From ZC4RG30 sp049841155 (GTDB lineage: Bacteria > Pseudomonadota > Gammaproteobacteria > Steroidobacterales > Steroidobacteraceae), in assembly GCA_049841155.1 (NCBI GenBank), contig JASGHI010000004.1, forward strand, positions 744,001-808,000: a DNA stretch of 64,000 nucleotides. The letters run 5' to 3'. Positions 32,225 to 40,137 of this stretch are shown here, piece by piece. Made by a program: the position numbers and the translations under genes. The notes under the pieces are model-generated. The model saw nothing but the letters and a program-made list of their open reading frames with translations. It did not search any database and was not told the origin of the DNA. Position 1 is the stretch's first letter. Each line of letters starts with the position of its first letter.

Positions 32225-35200
32225 ATGTCCGTCTCCCGGCCCTTCATCGAAAGGCCCGTCGCGACCACACTGTTGATGCTGGCCTTGCTGGCCTCGGGCA
32301 TCCTGTCCTACCGCCTGCTGCCGGTGGCCGCACTGCCGCAGGTGGACTACCCCATCATCCAGGTGTTCACGTTCTATCCGGGCGCCAACCCCGACGTGAT
32401 CACGCGCGCGGTCACTGCGCCGCTGGAGCGCAGCCTCGGCCAGATTCCCGGACTCAAGCAGATGTCCTCGGCCAGCGCCGGCGGCGCTTCGGTGGTGACG
32501 CTGCAGTTCTCGCTGGAGGTGGATCTGGGTGTGGCCGAGCAGGAGGTGCAGGCCGGACTCAATGCGGCCAGCAACCTGCTGCCCAACGACCTGCCGGCGC
32601 CGCCGGTGTACCGCAAGGTGAACCCGGCCGACGCGCCCATCCTCACGCTGGCGGTGACTTCGGCGACCCTGCCGCTGCCGCAGGTCTACGATCTGGTGGA
32701 CACGCGCATTGCCCAGCGCCTGGCGCAGCTGCCGGGCGTGGGCATGGTGAGCCTCGCCGGCGGCCAGCGGCCGGCCATCCGGGTGCAGGTGAATCCGGCG
32801 GCGCTCGCCGCACATGGCCTGAGCCTGGAAGATGTGCGCACTGCCATCTCCGCGGCCAACGTCAATCAGCCCAAGGGCAGCTTCGACGGGCCGTACCGCT
32901 TCACGATGCTGGATGCCAACGACCAGATCCGGTCGGCGGAGGAGTACCGCTCGCTCATCGTCGCCTGGCGCAACGGCGCGCCGCTGCGGCTCGGTGACGT
33001 GGCGGATGTCGAGGACGGGGCCGAGAACCGCTACCTCGCCGCGTGGGCCGGTGAACTGCCGGCGGTGCTGGTGAATGTGCAGCGCCAGCCCGGCGCGAAC
33101 GTGATCGAGGTGGCCGACCGGGTGCGCGAGCTGCTGCCGCGTCTGACGGCCACCATGCCGGCCGCCACCGGCGTGAGCATCCTCACCGACCGCACCCAGA
33201 GCATCCGCGCCTCGGTGCATGACGTGCAGAAGGAGCTGGTGTTCGCGGTGGGGCTGGTGGTGCTGGTGACGCTGCTGTTCCTGCGCAGCGCGTCGGCGAC
33301 GCTGATCCCCAGCGTGGTGGTGCCGCTGTCTCTGGTGGGCACCTTCGGCGCCATGTACCTGCTGGGCTTTTCCGTCAATAACCTCAGCCTTATGGCGCTG
33401 ACCATCGCCACCGGCTTCGTGGTCGACGACGCCATCGTGATGCTGGAGAACATCGCCCGCCACCGCGAAGCCGGGCTGCCGGCAGTGCGGGCGGCGCTCG
33501 AAGGCGCAAAGGAGATCGGCTTCACGCTGATCTCGCTGACCATCTCGCTGATCGCGGTGCTGATCCCGCTGCTGTTCATGGGCGATGTCGTGGGGCGGTT
33601 GTTCCACGAGTTCGCGGTGACGCTGGCGGTGGCGATCTTCATCTCGCTGCTGGTGTCGCTGACGCTGACGCCGATGATGGCGGCGCGCATGCTCAAGCAC
33701 GCGCCCGCGCACGACCGCCCGGATTTCCTCGGCCGCGTGATCGCGCGCTACACGCAGTGGCTCGACTGGGTGCTGGACCGCCAGCGCGCGACGCTGCTGG
33801 TCATGGCCGGCACCCTGCTGCTCACGGCGCTGCTGTACGTGGTGGTGCCCAAGGGCTTCTTCCCCTCGCAGGACAGCGGTGTGCTGCAGGTGGTCACCGA
33901 GGCGCCGCAGAACATCTCCTTCGGCGCCATGGTGCAGCGCCAGCAGCAGCTCGCAAGCCGCATCCTGAAGGATCCGGACGTCGCGAGCCTGTCCTCGTTC
34001 ATCGGTGTGGACGGCAGCAACACTTCGCTCAACAGCGGCCGCATGCTGGTGAACCTCAAGCCGCATGCCGACCGCGACAGCAGCGCGCAGCAGATCATCG
34101 AGCGCCTGCGCGCGCAGCTGTCCGATCCGGTGGCCGGAGTCGACGGCATCCGCGCCTACCTGCAGCCGGTGCAGGAGCTTTCCATCGAGGATCGCGTCAG
34201 CCGCACGCAGTACCAGATGACGCTGACCTCTCCCGACATGGAGGAACTGTCGCTGTGGACCTCGCGGCTGCTGGAGCGGCTGCAGGGCCAGCGCGCGCTC
34301 AGCGACGTGGCCAGCGACCTGCAGAACCAGGGCCTGCAGGCGCATGTGGAGATCCACCGCGATCAGGCCGCGCGTCTGGGCGTCAGCGTCGCCGACATCG
34401 CCAATGCGCTGTATAGCGCCTTCGGCCAGCGGCAGATCGCGACGCTGTTCACCCAGGCCAACCAGTACCGTGTGGTGCTGGAAGTGGACCCCAGCCGTGG
34501 CCAGGGGCTGGAGGCGCTGGAGACTACCTACGTGCCATCGCGCGACGGCGGGCCGGTGCCGCTGGCAACGGTGGCGAGCGTGACGCAGCGGCCCACGCCG
34601 CTGCTGGTGAACCATCAGGGGCAGTTTCCGTCGGCCACGCTGTCCTTCAATCTGGCGCCGGGCGCATCGCTGGGCGAAGCGGTTGATGCCATCGAGCGCG
34701 CGCAGCAGGAGATCGGGCTGCCGCTGTCGGTGGAGAGCCGCTTCCAGGGCGCCGCTGAAGCCTTCCGCTCCTCGCTTTCCAATACGCTGTGGCTGATCCT
34801 CGCCGCGGTGGTGACCATGTACATCGTGCTGGGCGTGCTCTACGAGAGCTACATCCATCCCATCACCATCCTGTCGACGCTGCCGTCAGCGGCAGTGGGG
34901 GCGTTGCTGGCGCTGCTGGTGGCGCGCGAGCCGCTGGACCTCATCGCGGTGATCGGCATCGTGCTGCTGATCGGCCTGGTGAAAAAGAACGGCATCATGA
35001 TGGTGGACTTCGCGCTCGAGGCGCAGCGCGCGGGCGCCACGCCGCGCGAGGCCATCCGGCGCGCCGCGCAGCTGCGCTTCCGGCCCATCCTGATGACCAC
35101 GCTGGCCGCACTGGTGGGCGCGCTGCCGCTGATGCTGGCGAGCGGCTCCGGCGCCGAACTGCGCGCGCCGCTGGGCATCGTGATGGTGGGTGGCCTGCTG

Positions 35201-35332
35201 GTGAGCCAGGTGCTCACGGTGTTCACGACGCCGGTGGTCTACCTCTTCTTCGACCGCCTTGCGCAGCGCCGCGCCGGCACGGTGAATGCGCCGGCCGCTG
35301 CAGTCACGGCGCAGTCCGGGGGCGGCGCATGA
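32225..35332 (+). CDS. mdtB: RND efflux permease, MdtB-like
   Basis: 1035 residues from ATG 32225, 7 bp after the adaptor stop. The N-terminal MSVSRPFIERPVATTLLMLALLASGILSYRLLPVAALPQVDYPIIQV and PGANPDVITRAVTAPLERSLGQIPGLKQMSS motifs are characteristic of MdtB/MdtC-type pumps (the Q-x-x-S variant). The helix-4 proton-relay segment TGFVVDDAIVMLENI is intact and the second half holds KKNGIMMVDFALEAQ. It should form a heteromultimer with the second permease encoded directly downstream; the two genes overlap by ATGA. MdtBC pumps in enterobacteria export bile salts, novobiocin and siderophore-like molecules; the substrate here is unknown. Confidence 0.92.
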   Translation: MSVSRPFIERPVATTLLMLALLASGILSYRLLPVAALPQVDYPIIQVFTFYPGANPDVITRAVTAPLERSLGQIPGLKQMSSASAGGASVVTLQFSLEVDLGVAEQEVQAGLNAASNLLPNDLPAPPVYRKVNPADAPILTLAVTSATLPLPQVYDLVDTRIAQRLAQLPGVGMVSLAGGQRPAIRVQVNPAALAAHGLSLEDVRTAISAANVNQPKGSFDGPYRFTMLDANDQIRSAEEYRSLIVAWRNGAPLRLGDVADVEDGAENRYLAAWAGELPAVLVNVQRQPGANVIEVADRVRELLPRLTATMPAATGVSILTDRTQSIRASVHDVQKELVFAVGLVVLVTLLFLRSASATLIPSVVVPLSLVGTFGAMYLLGFSVNNLSLMALTIATGFVVDDAIVMLENIARHREAGLPAVRAALEGAKEIGFTLISLTISLIAVLIPLLFMGDVVGRLFHEFAVTLAVAIFISLLVSLTLTPMMAARMLKHAPAHDRPDFLGRVIARYTQWLDWVLDRQRATLLVMAGTLLLTALLYVVVPKGFFPSQDSGVLQVVTEAPQNISFGAMVQRQQQLASRILKDPDVASLSSFIGVDGSNTSLNSGRMLVNLKPHADRDSSAQQIIERLRAQLSDPVAGVDGIRAYLQPVQELSIEDRVSRTQYQMTLTSPDMEELSLWTSRLLERLQGQRALSDVASDLQNQGLQAHVEIHRDQAARLGVSVADIANALYSAFGQRQIATLFTQANQYRVVLEVDPSRGQGLEALETTYVPSRDGGPVPLATVASVTQRPTPLLVNHQGQFPSATLSFNLAPGASLGEAVDAIERAQQEIGLPLSVESRFQGAAEAFRSSLSNTLWLILAAVVTMYIVLGVLYESYIHPITILSTLPSAAVGALLALLVAREPLDLIAVIGIVLLIGLVKKNGIMMVDFALEAQRAGATPREAIRRAAQLRFRPILMTTLAALVGALPLMLASGSGAELRAPLGIVMVGGLLVSQVLTVFTTPVVYLFFDRLAQRRAGTVNAPAAAVTAQSGGGA

Positions 35333-38300
35333 ATCTGGCGCGGCCGTTCATCCACCGCCCGGTCGCGAGCCTGCTGCTGGCGGTGGCCATCCTGCTCGGC
35401 GGATTGCTCGCCTGGCGCCTGCTGCCGGTCGCGCCGCTGCCGCAGGTGGAATTCCCGATGATCGTGGTCAATGCGAGCCTGCCGGGCGCCAGCCCCGAGA
35501 GCATGGCCGCGACGGTGGCAACGCCGCTGGAGCGGGCCCTGGGCAGCATCGCCGGCATCCAGTCGCTCAGTTCGGACAGCCGCCAGGGCGCGACCAACAT
35601 CCGCATCGAGTTCGATCTGGACCGCAACATCGACGAGGCGGCGCGCGACGTGCAGGCTGCCATCAATGCGGCGCGCAACCAGTTGCCCGCCGGCATGCCG
35701 GGCAACCCCAGCTTCCGCAAGGTCAACCCCTCGCAGTCACCCATCGTCGCGCTGGCGCTGTCGTCGCCGAACCTGCCGCCGAGCCGGCTCTACGATCTTG
35801 CCTCGACGGTGATCGCGCAGAAGCTCGCGCAGGTGGCGGGCGTGGGCGAGGTCAGCGTGGAGGGCAGTTCGCTGCCCGCGGTGCGCGTGCAGCTGAATCC
35901 CGGCGCGCTGGCGCATCATGGCATTGCGCTCGACGAGGTGCGCAGCGCCATCGTTGCGGCCAATGCGCTGCGTCCGCTGGGGGCGCTGGAGGATGCCGAT
36001 CACCGCTGGGATGTGCGGCTGTCCGAACCGCTGCGCCATGCGGCGGACTACCTGCCGCTGATCGTGCGCGAGCAGGACGGCGCGCCGGTGCGGCTCGCCG
36101 ATGTCGCCACCGTCACCGATTCGGTGGAGAACCGCTACACGGACGGTTTCCACAACGACAACGCCGCCGTGATCCTGCAGGTGAGCCGCCAGCCGGGCGC
36201 CAACATCGTCAGCACGCTGGATGCCATCGATGCGCAGCTGCCGGCGCTGCGCACGCTCCTGCCTGCAGACGCGACGCTCACCGTCGTCATGGACCGCTCG
36301 CCGGGCATCCGCACCACGTTGCGCGAGGGCCAGCTGGCGCTGCTGGCGTCGATGACGCTGGTGGTGCTGGTGGTGTGGGCCTTCCTCGGCAGCGCGCGCG
36401 CGGCGCTGATTCCGGGGGCCGCCGTCGCGGTATCGCTGGTCGGCAGCGTTGCGGCGATGTACCTCTTGGGCTTCTCGATGAACAACCTGTCGATGATGGC
36501 GCTGATCCTCGGCGCGTCGCTGGTGGTCGACGATGCCATCGTGGTGCTCGAGGATGTGCAGCGCCATATCGAGCGTGGCCTTACGCCCATGCGGGCGGCG
36601 CTGCGCAGCGCGCGCGAGGTGGGCTTCACGCTGCTGGCGATGAACCTGGCGCTGATGGTGGTGTTCGTCTCCATCCTGTTCATGGGCGGGGTGATCGAGC
36701 GCCTGTTCCGGGAGTTCTCGCTGACGCTGGTGGCGGCGATGCTGATCTCGCTGCTGCTGTCGCTGACGTTCACGCCCAGCCTCTGTGCGCGTCTGCTGAA
36801 GCCGGCCGCCGAGCGCCGGCCGCATGCGCTGGCGCGCGCCGTGACCGCAGCCTATGAGGACCTGCGCGAGGTTTATGGCAGGAGTCTTTCCTGGGCGCTG
36901 GAGCACCGGCGCCTGGTGATGCTGATGCTCGCGGGAGTGGTGGCGCTGAACGTGTGGCTGTACGTGAGCATTCCCAAGACCGTGCTGCCGCAGCAGGACA
37001 CCGGACAGCTGCGCGGCTTCATCCGCGGTGACGACGGCTTCTCGTTCCAGGTGATGCAGCCGAAGATCGAGGCCTACCGGCGCCTGCTGCTGCAGGATCC
37101 GGCGGTGCAGGACGTGACCGGCACCGCCGGCGGCGGTGGCGGCGTGAGCAATGCGCGGGTCAGCGTAAGGCTCAAGCCCAAGGCCGAGCGCGGCGAGCCG
37201 GCGCGCGCCGTCGGCGACCGGCTGCGCAAGAAGGCGCCGCCGGTGCCCGGCGCGATGATGATGATCTTCCCCGACCAGGATATCCGTCTGGGCTCGAACT
37301 GGGGCAACAGCGAGAACGAGCTGCTGCTGCTGTCGGACCAGGTGGCGCCTTTGCGGGAGTGGTCGCGCAAGGTCAAGGAAAAGCTCACCACGCTGCCGGA
37401 GCTGGTGGACGTGGATTCCTTCGGCGATGAAGGCACGCAGCAGGTGCACGTGGAGATCGACCGTGAGGCGGCGCGGCGCCTGGGCGTGGACATGCGCACC
37501 ATTGCGTCGGTGCTGAACAATTCCTTCTCGCAGCGCCAGGTGGCAACGCTCTACGACGACCTGAACCAGTACCGCGTGGTGATGGAGCTGGAGCCGGGGT
37601 ATACCTCGAGTCCGACAGTGCTCGACCAGGTGCAGGTGATCGCCGCCGACGGCCGGCGCGTGCCGCTGTCGGCATTCTCCTCGTACCACTACGGGGCCGC
37701 GAGCGACAATGTGCACCACGACAAGCAGTTTGCTTCCACCAGCATCGGCTATTCGCTGGCTGAAGGGGTGACGGAACAGCAGGGGCTCGCGGCGATCAAC
37801 CGCGCCATGGGCGAGCTGATGCTGCCCTCGAACATCATCGCCACTCCCGGGGGTGCCACCAACGGCGTGACCACGACGCTGGCGCGGCAGCCGCTGCTGC
37901 TGCTGGGAGTGCTGATCGCGGTGTTCTTCGTGCTCGGCATCCTCTACGAGAGCGCGCTGCAGCCGCTGACCATCCTCTCCACGCTGCCTTCGGCGGGCGT
38001 GGGCGCATTGCTGGCGCTGCGCTTCAGCAACACCGAATTCAGCCTGGTGGCGCTGCTGGGCCTGTTCCTGCTCATCGGCCTGGTGATGCGCAACGCCATC
38101 ATGATGGTGGACTTCGCGCTCGGCGCGCAGCGCCGCGGCAAGCTCGCTCCGGCAGAGGCCATCCACCGCGCCGCGCTGATGCGGCTGCGGCCCATCCTGA
38201 TGGTCAACATCGCAGCGCTGCTGGGTGCACTGCCGCTGCTGCTGGGTGCGGGCGAGGGTTCGGAGCTGCGCCGGCCGCTGGGCATCACCGTGATCGGCGG

Positions 38301-38463
38301 CCTGGTGATGAGCCAGCTGCTGACGCTGTTCAGCACGCCGGTGGTCTATCTATATGTCGAGAAGCTGCGCGCCTGGCTGGCGCGCGCCAGGAGGCCGGCC
38401 GCGGAGCGTGCCGGGGCCTTCAATGCCGCAGATGCCAGCCCGTCCGGATCATCCAGGCAATGA
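35329..38463 (+). CDS. mdtC: RND efflux permease, MdtC-like
   Basis: 1044 residues from ATG 35329, which overlaps the preceding stop. It is a second, different RND permease (MNLARPFIHRPVASLLLAVAILLGGLLAWRLLPVAPLPQVEFPMIVV). The helix-4 motif is GASLVVDDAIVVLEDVQRH, and late segments LLIGLVMRNAIMMVDFALG and ERAGAFNAADASPSGSSRQ finish the protein. With the upstream protein it should form the MdtBC-type heteromeric pump. Its 3' end overlaps the convergent ABC-2 permease gene by 44 bp, so the last 14 codons are read on both strands. Confidence 0.92.
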   Translation: MNLARPFIHRPVASLLLAVAILLGGLLAWRLLPVAPLPQVEFPMIVVNASLPGASPESMAATVATPLERALGSIAGIQSLSSDSRQGATNIRIEFDLDRNIDEAARDVQAAINAARNQLPAGMPGNPSFRKVNPSQSPIVALALSSPNLPPSRLYDLASTVIAQKLAQVAGVGEVSVEGSSLPAVRVQLNPGALAHHGIALDEVRSAIVAANALRPLGALEDADHRWDVRLSEPLRHAADYLPLIVREQDGAPVRLADVATVTDSVENRYTDGFHNDNAAVILQVSRQPGANIVSTLDAIDAQLPALRTLLPADATLTVVMDRSPGIRTTLREGQLALLASMTLVVLVVWAFLGSARAALIPGAAVAVSLVGSVAAMYLLGFSMNNLSMMALILGASLVVDDAIVVLEDVQRHIERGLTPMRAALRSAREVGFTLLAMNLALMVVFVSILFMGGVIERLFREFSLTLVAAMLISLLLSLTFTPSLCARLLKPAAERRPHALARAVTAAYEDLREVYGRSLSWALEHRRLVMLMLAGVVALNVWLYVSIPKTVLPQQDTGQLRGFIRGDDGFSFQVMQPKIEAYRRLLLQDPAVQDVTGTAGGGGGVSNARVSVRLKPKAERGEPARAVGDRLRKKAPPVPGAMMMIFPDQDIRLGSNWGNSENELLLLSDQVAPLREWSRKVKEKLTTLPELVDVDSFGDEGTQQVHVEIDREAARRLGVDMRTIASVLNNSFSQRQVATLYDDLNQYRVVMELEPGYTSSPTVLDQVQVIAADGRRVPLSAFSSYHYGAASDNVHHDKQFASTSIGYSLAEGVTEQQGLAAINRAMGELMLPSNIIATPGGATNGVTTTLARQPLLLLGVLIAVFFVLGILYESALQPLTILSTLPSAGVGALLALRFSNTEFSLVALLGLFLLIGLVMRNAIMMVDFALGAQRRGKLAPAEAIHRAALMRLRPILMVNIAALLGALPLLLGAGEGSELRRPLGITVIGGLVMSQLLTLFSTPVVYLYVEKLRAWLARARRPAAERAGAFNAADASPSGSSRQ

Positions 38464-39181
38464 GGGCCAGGCAGGCGACCATGATCGCCACGATGATCGA
38501 GAAGCTCAGCACCACGTCGACGTCGCCCTTGCCGTAGAAGCTCCAGCGGAAGCCGCTGATCAGGTACACCACCGGATTGAACAGCGTCAGCGTGCGCCAC
38601 AGCTTGGGCAGCATGTCGATGGAATAGAAGCTGCCGCCGAGGAAGGTGAGCGGCGTGACGATGAGCAGCGGTACCAGCTGCAGCTTCTCCCAGGTGGTGG
38701 CCCACACGCCCAGCAGGAAGCCGAACAGGCTGAAGGTGACCGCGGTCATCACCAGGAACACCAGCATCCACACCGGATGCAGCACCTGCAGTGGCAGGAA
38801 GAACATCGACGTGGCGAGGATGATGAGGCCGATCATCACGGCCTTGGTGGCGGCTGCGCCCACATAGCCCAGCACGATCTCGGCGGTGGAGACCGGCGCC
38901 GACAACAGTTCGTAGATGGTGCCGGTCCACTTCGGCAGGTAGATGCCGAAGGAGGCGTTGCCGATGCTTTCGGTGAGCACCGACAGCATGATCAGGCCCG
39001 GCACGATGAAGGCTCCGTAGGGTACGCCGTCGATGGCGGTGATGCGCGTGCCGATGGCCGAGCCGAACACGATGAAGTACAGCGAAGTGGTGAGCACCGG
39101 CGCCAGGATGCTCTGCACGATGGTGCGGAAGGTGCGCGTCATCTCGAAGCGGTAGATTTCGCGGACGGCATGCAGGTTCAT
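38420..39181 (-). CDS. ABC-2 type transporter permease
   Basis: 253 residues, six helices. MNLHAVREIYRFEMTRTFRTIVQSILAPVLTTSLYFIVFGSAIG is the standard start of ABC-2 export permeases. PGLIMLSVLTESIGNASFGIYLPKWTGTIYELLSAPVS and the late FLGGSFYSIDMLPKLWRTLTLFNPVVYLISGFRW are family motifs. It is coupled by ATGA to the ATPase gene upstream. Related proteins (YadH-type) export lipids, polysaccharides or drugs; substrate unknown. Its 3' end overlaps the mdtC-like gene by 44 bp in convergent orientation. Confidence 0.9.
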   Translation of the reverse strand: MNLHAVREIYRFEMTRTFRTIVQSILAPVLTTSLYFIVFGSAIGTRITAIDGVPYGAFIVPGLIMLSVLTESIGNASFGIYLPKWTGTIYELLSAPVSTAEIVLGYVGAAATKAVMIGLIILATSMFFLPLQVLHPVWMLVFLVMTAVTFSLFGFLLGVWATTWEKLQLVPLLIVTPLTFLGGSFYSIDMLPKLWRTLTLFNPVVYLISGFRWSFYGKGDVDVVLSFSIIVAIMVACLALIAWMIRTGWHLRH

Positions 39182-40101
39182 GCGGCATTCACCAGCGAGA
39201 CGAAGATGTCCTCCAGCGAGCTCTGGCGCGTTTCCAGATCCTGGACGGCGAGGCCGAGCCGGTCGATCTCGCGCAGCAGCGCGCCGATGCGCGCGCGTTG
39301 CTCTGCGGTGTCGAAGCGGCACACCAGCGTGAATCCCTGGTCCTGGATCTGCAGTGCCCAGGGGGCGAGGGAATCCGGCAGCGCGGCCAGCGGAGCGGCC
39401 AGCTGCAGCCGCAGCTCCTTGCGTCCGAGTTTGCGCATCAGCGCGGTCTTCTCCTCGACCAGGATCAGCTCGCCACGGTTGATCACGCCGATGCGGTCGG
39501 CCATTTCCTCGGCTTCCTCGATGTAGTGCGTGGTTAGGATGATGGTGACGCCGGCATCGCGCAGGCCGCGCACCGTTTCCCACATGCCGCGGCGCAGCTC
39601 CACGTCCACGCCGGCACTGGGTTCGTCGAGGAACAGGATGCGCGGCTCGTGCACCAGCGCCTTGGCGATCATCACGCGGCGCTTCATGCCGCCCGACAGC
39701 GTCATGATCTTCGCATTGCGCTTGTCCCACAGCGACAGCTGGCGCAGCACACGCTCCAGCACGGCCGGAGCCGGCGGGCAGCCGAACAGGCCGCGGCTGA
39801 AGCGTACCGTGGCGAGCACGGTCTCGAAGGAATCGGTGGCCAGTTCCTGCGGCACCAGGCCGATGAGCGCTCGCGCAGCACGGAAGTCCTGCGCGATGTC
39901 GTGGCCGCCGGCCTCGACCCGGCCCGCCGTCGCATTGACGAGGCCGCAGGCGATGCCGATCAGCGTGGTCTTGCCGGCGCCGTTGGGCCCCAGCAGTGCG
40001 AAGATCTCGCCCTGCCGGATGGCGAGGTCCACGTCCTTCAGGGCCTGGAGTCCTTCCGGGTAAGTCTTGCGCAGCTTTTCGATCCGCAGGATGGGTTGCA
40101 T
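39178..40101 (-). CDS. ABC-2 transporter ATP-binding protein
   Basis: A 307-residue ATPase (YadG/CcmA type). Walker A LLGPNGAGKTTLIGIACGL, signature TLSGGMKRRVMIAKALVHEPRILFLDEPSAGVDVELRRGMWE (Walker B DEPS), H-loop TTHYIEEAEEMADRIGVINRGELI. The C-terminal 80 residues form the usual regulatory domain. It pairs with the downstream ABC-2 permease. The start lies 36 bp from the divergent M1 peptidase start. On this strand a TAGAAT hexamer (40108-40113) ends 6 nt before the ATG, and no ribosome-binding site is seen, so it may be leaderless. Confidence 0.92.
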   Translation of the reverse strand: MQPILRIEKLRKTYPEGLQALKDVDLAIRQGEIFALLGPNGAGKTTLIGIACGLVNATAGRVEAGGHDIAQDFRAARALIGLVPQELATDSFETVLATVRFSRGLFGCPPAPAVLERVLRQLSLWDKRNAKIMTLSGGMKRRVMIAKALVHEPRILFLDEPSAGVDVELRRGMWETVRGLRDAGVTIILTTHYIEEAEEMADRIGVINRGELILVEEKTALMRKLGRKELRLQLAAPLAALPDSLAPWALQIQDQGFTLVCRFDTAEQRARIGALLREIDRLGLAVQDLETRQSSLEDIFVSLVNAA

Positions 40102-40137
40102 CGGACAATTCTACGCTGGACGCGGTATTGTCCATGA
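40102..40137. promoter_or_regulatory. 36-bp divergent promoter with inverted repeat GGACAAT...ATTGTCC
   Basis: The whole space between two start codons facing apart is 36 bp. It holds GGACAAT (40103-40109) and its exact reverse complement ATTGTCC (40127-40133), with 17 bp between. Each arm overlaps a -10-like hexamer set 6 nt from its gene: TAGAAT on the minus strand (40108-40113) and TATTGT on the plus strand (40126-40131). The two genes would have back-to-back, leaderless promoters that share DNA, so they may exclude each other. Confidence 0.5.

Noticed and set aside
32072..34858. 928-codon open frame on the minus strand
   Set aside because: It lies opposite the mdtB-like gene and is made of His/Arg/Gln-rich sequence with no family motifs; a G+C codon-bias shadow.
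35737..38166. 809-codon open frame on the minus strand
   Set aside because: Antisense to the mdtC-like gene; His/Gln/Arg-rich with no domains.
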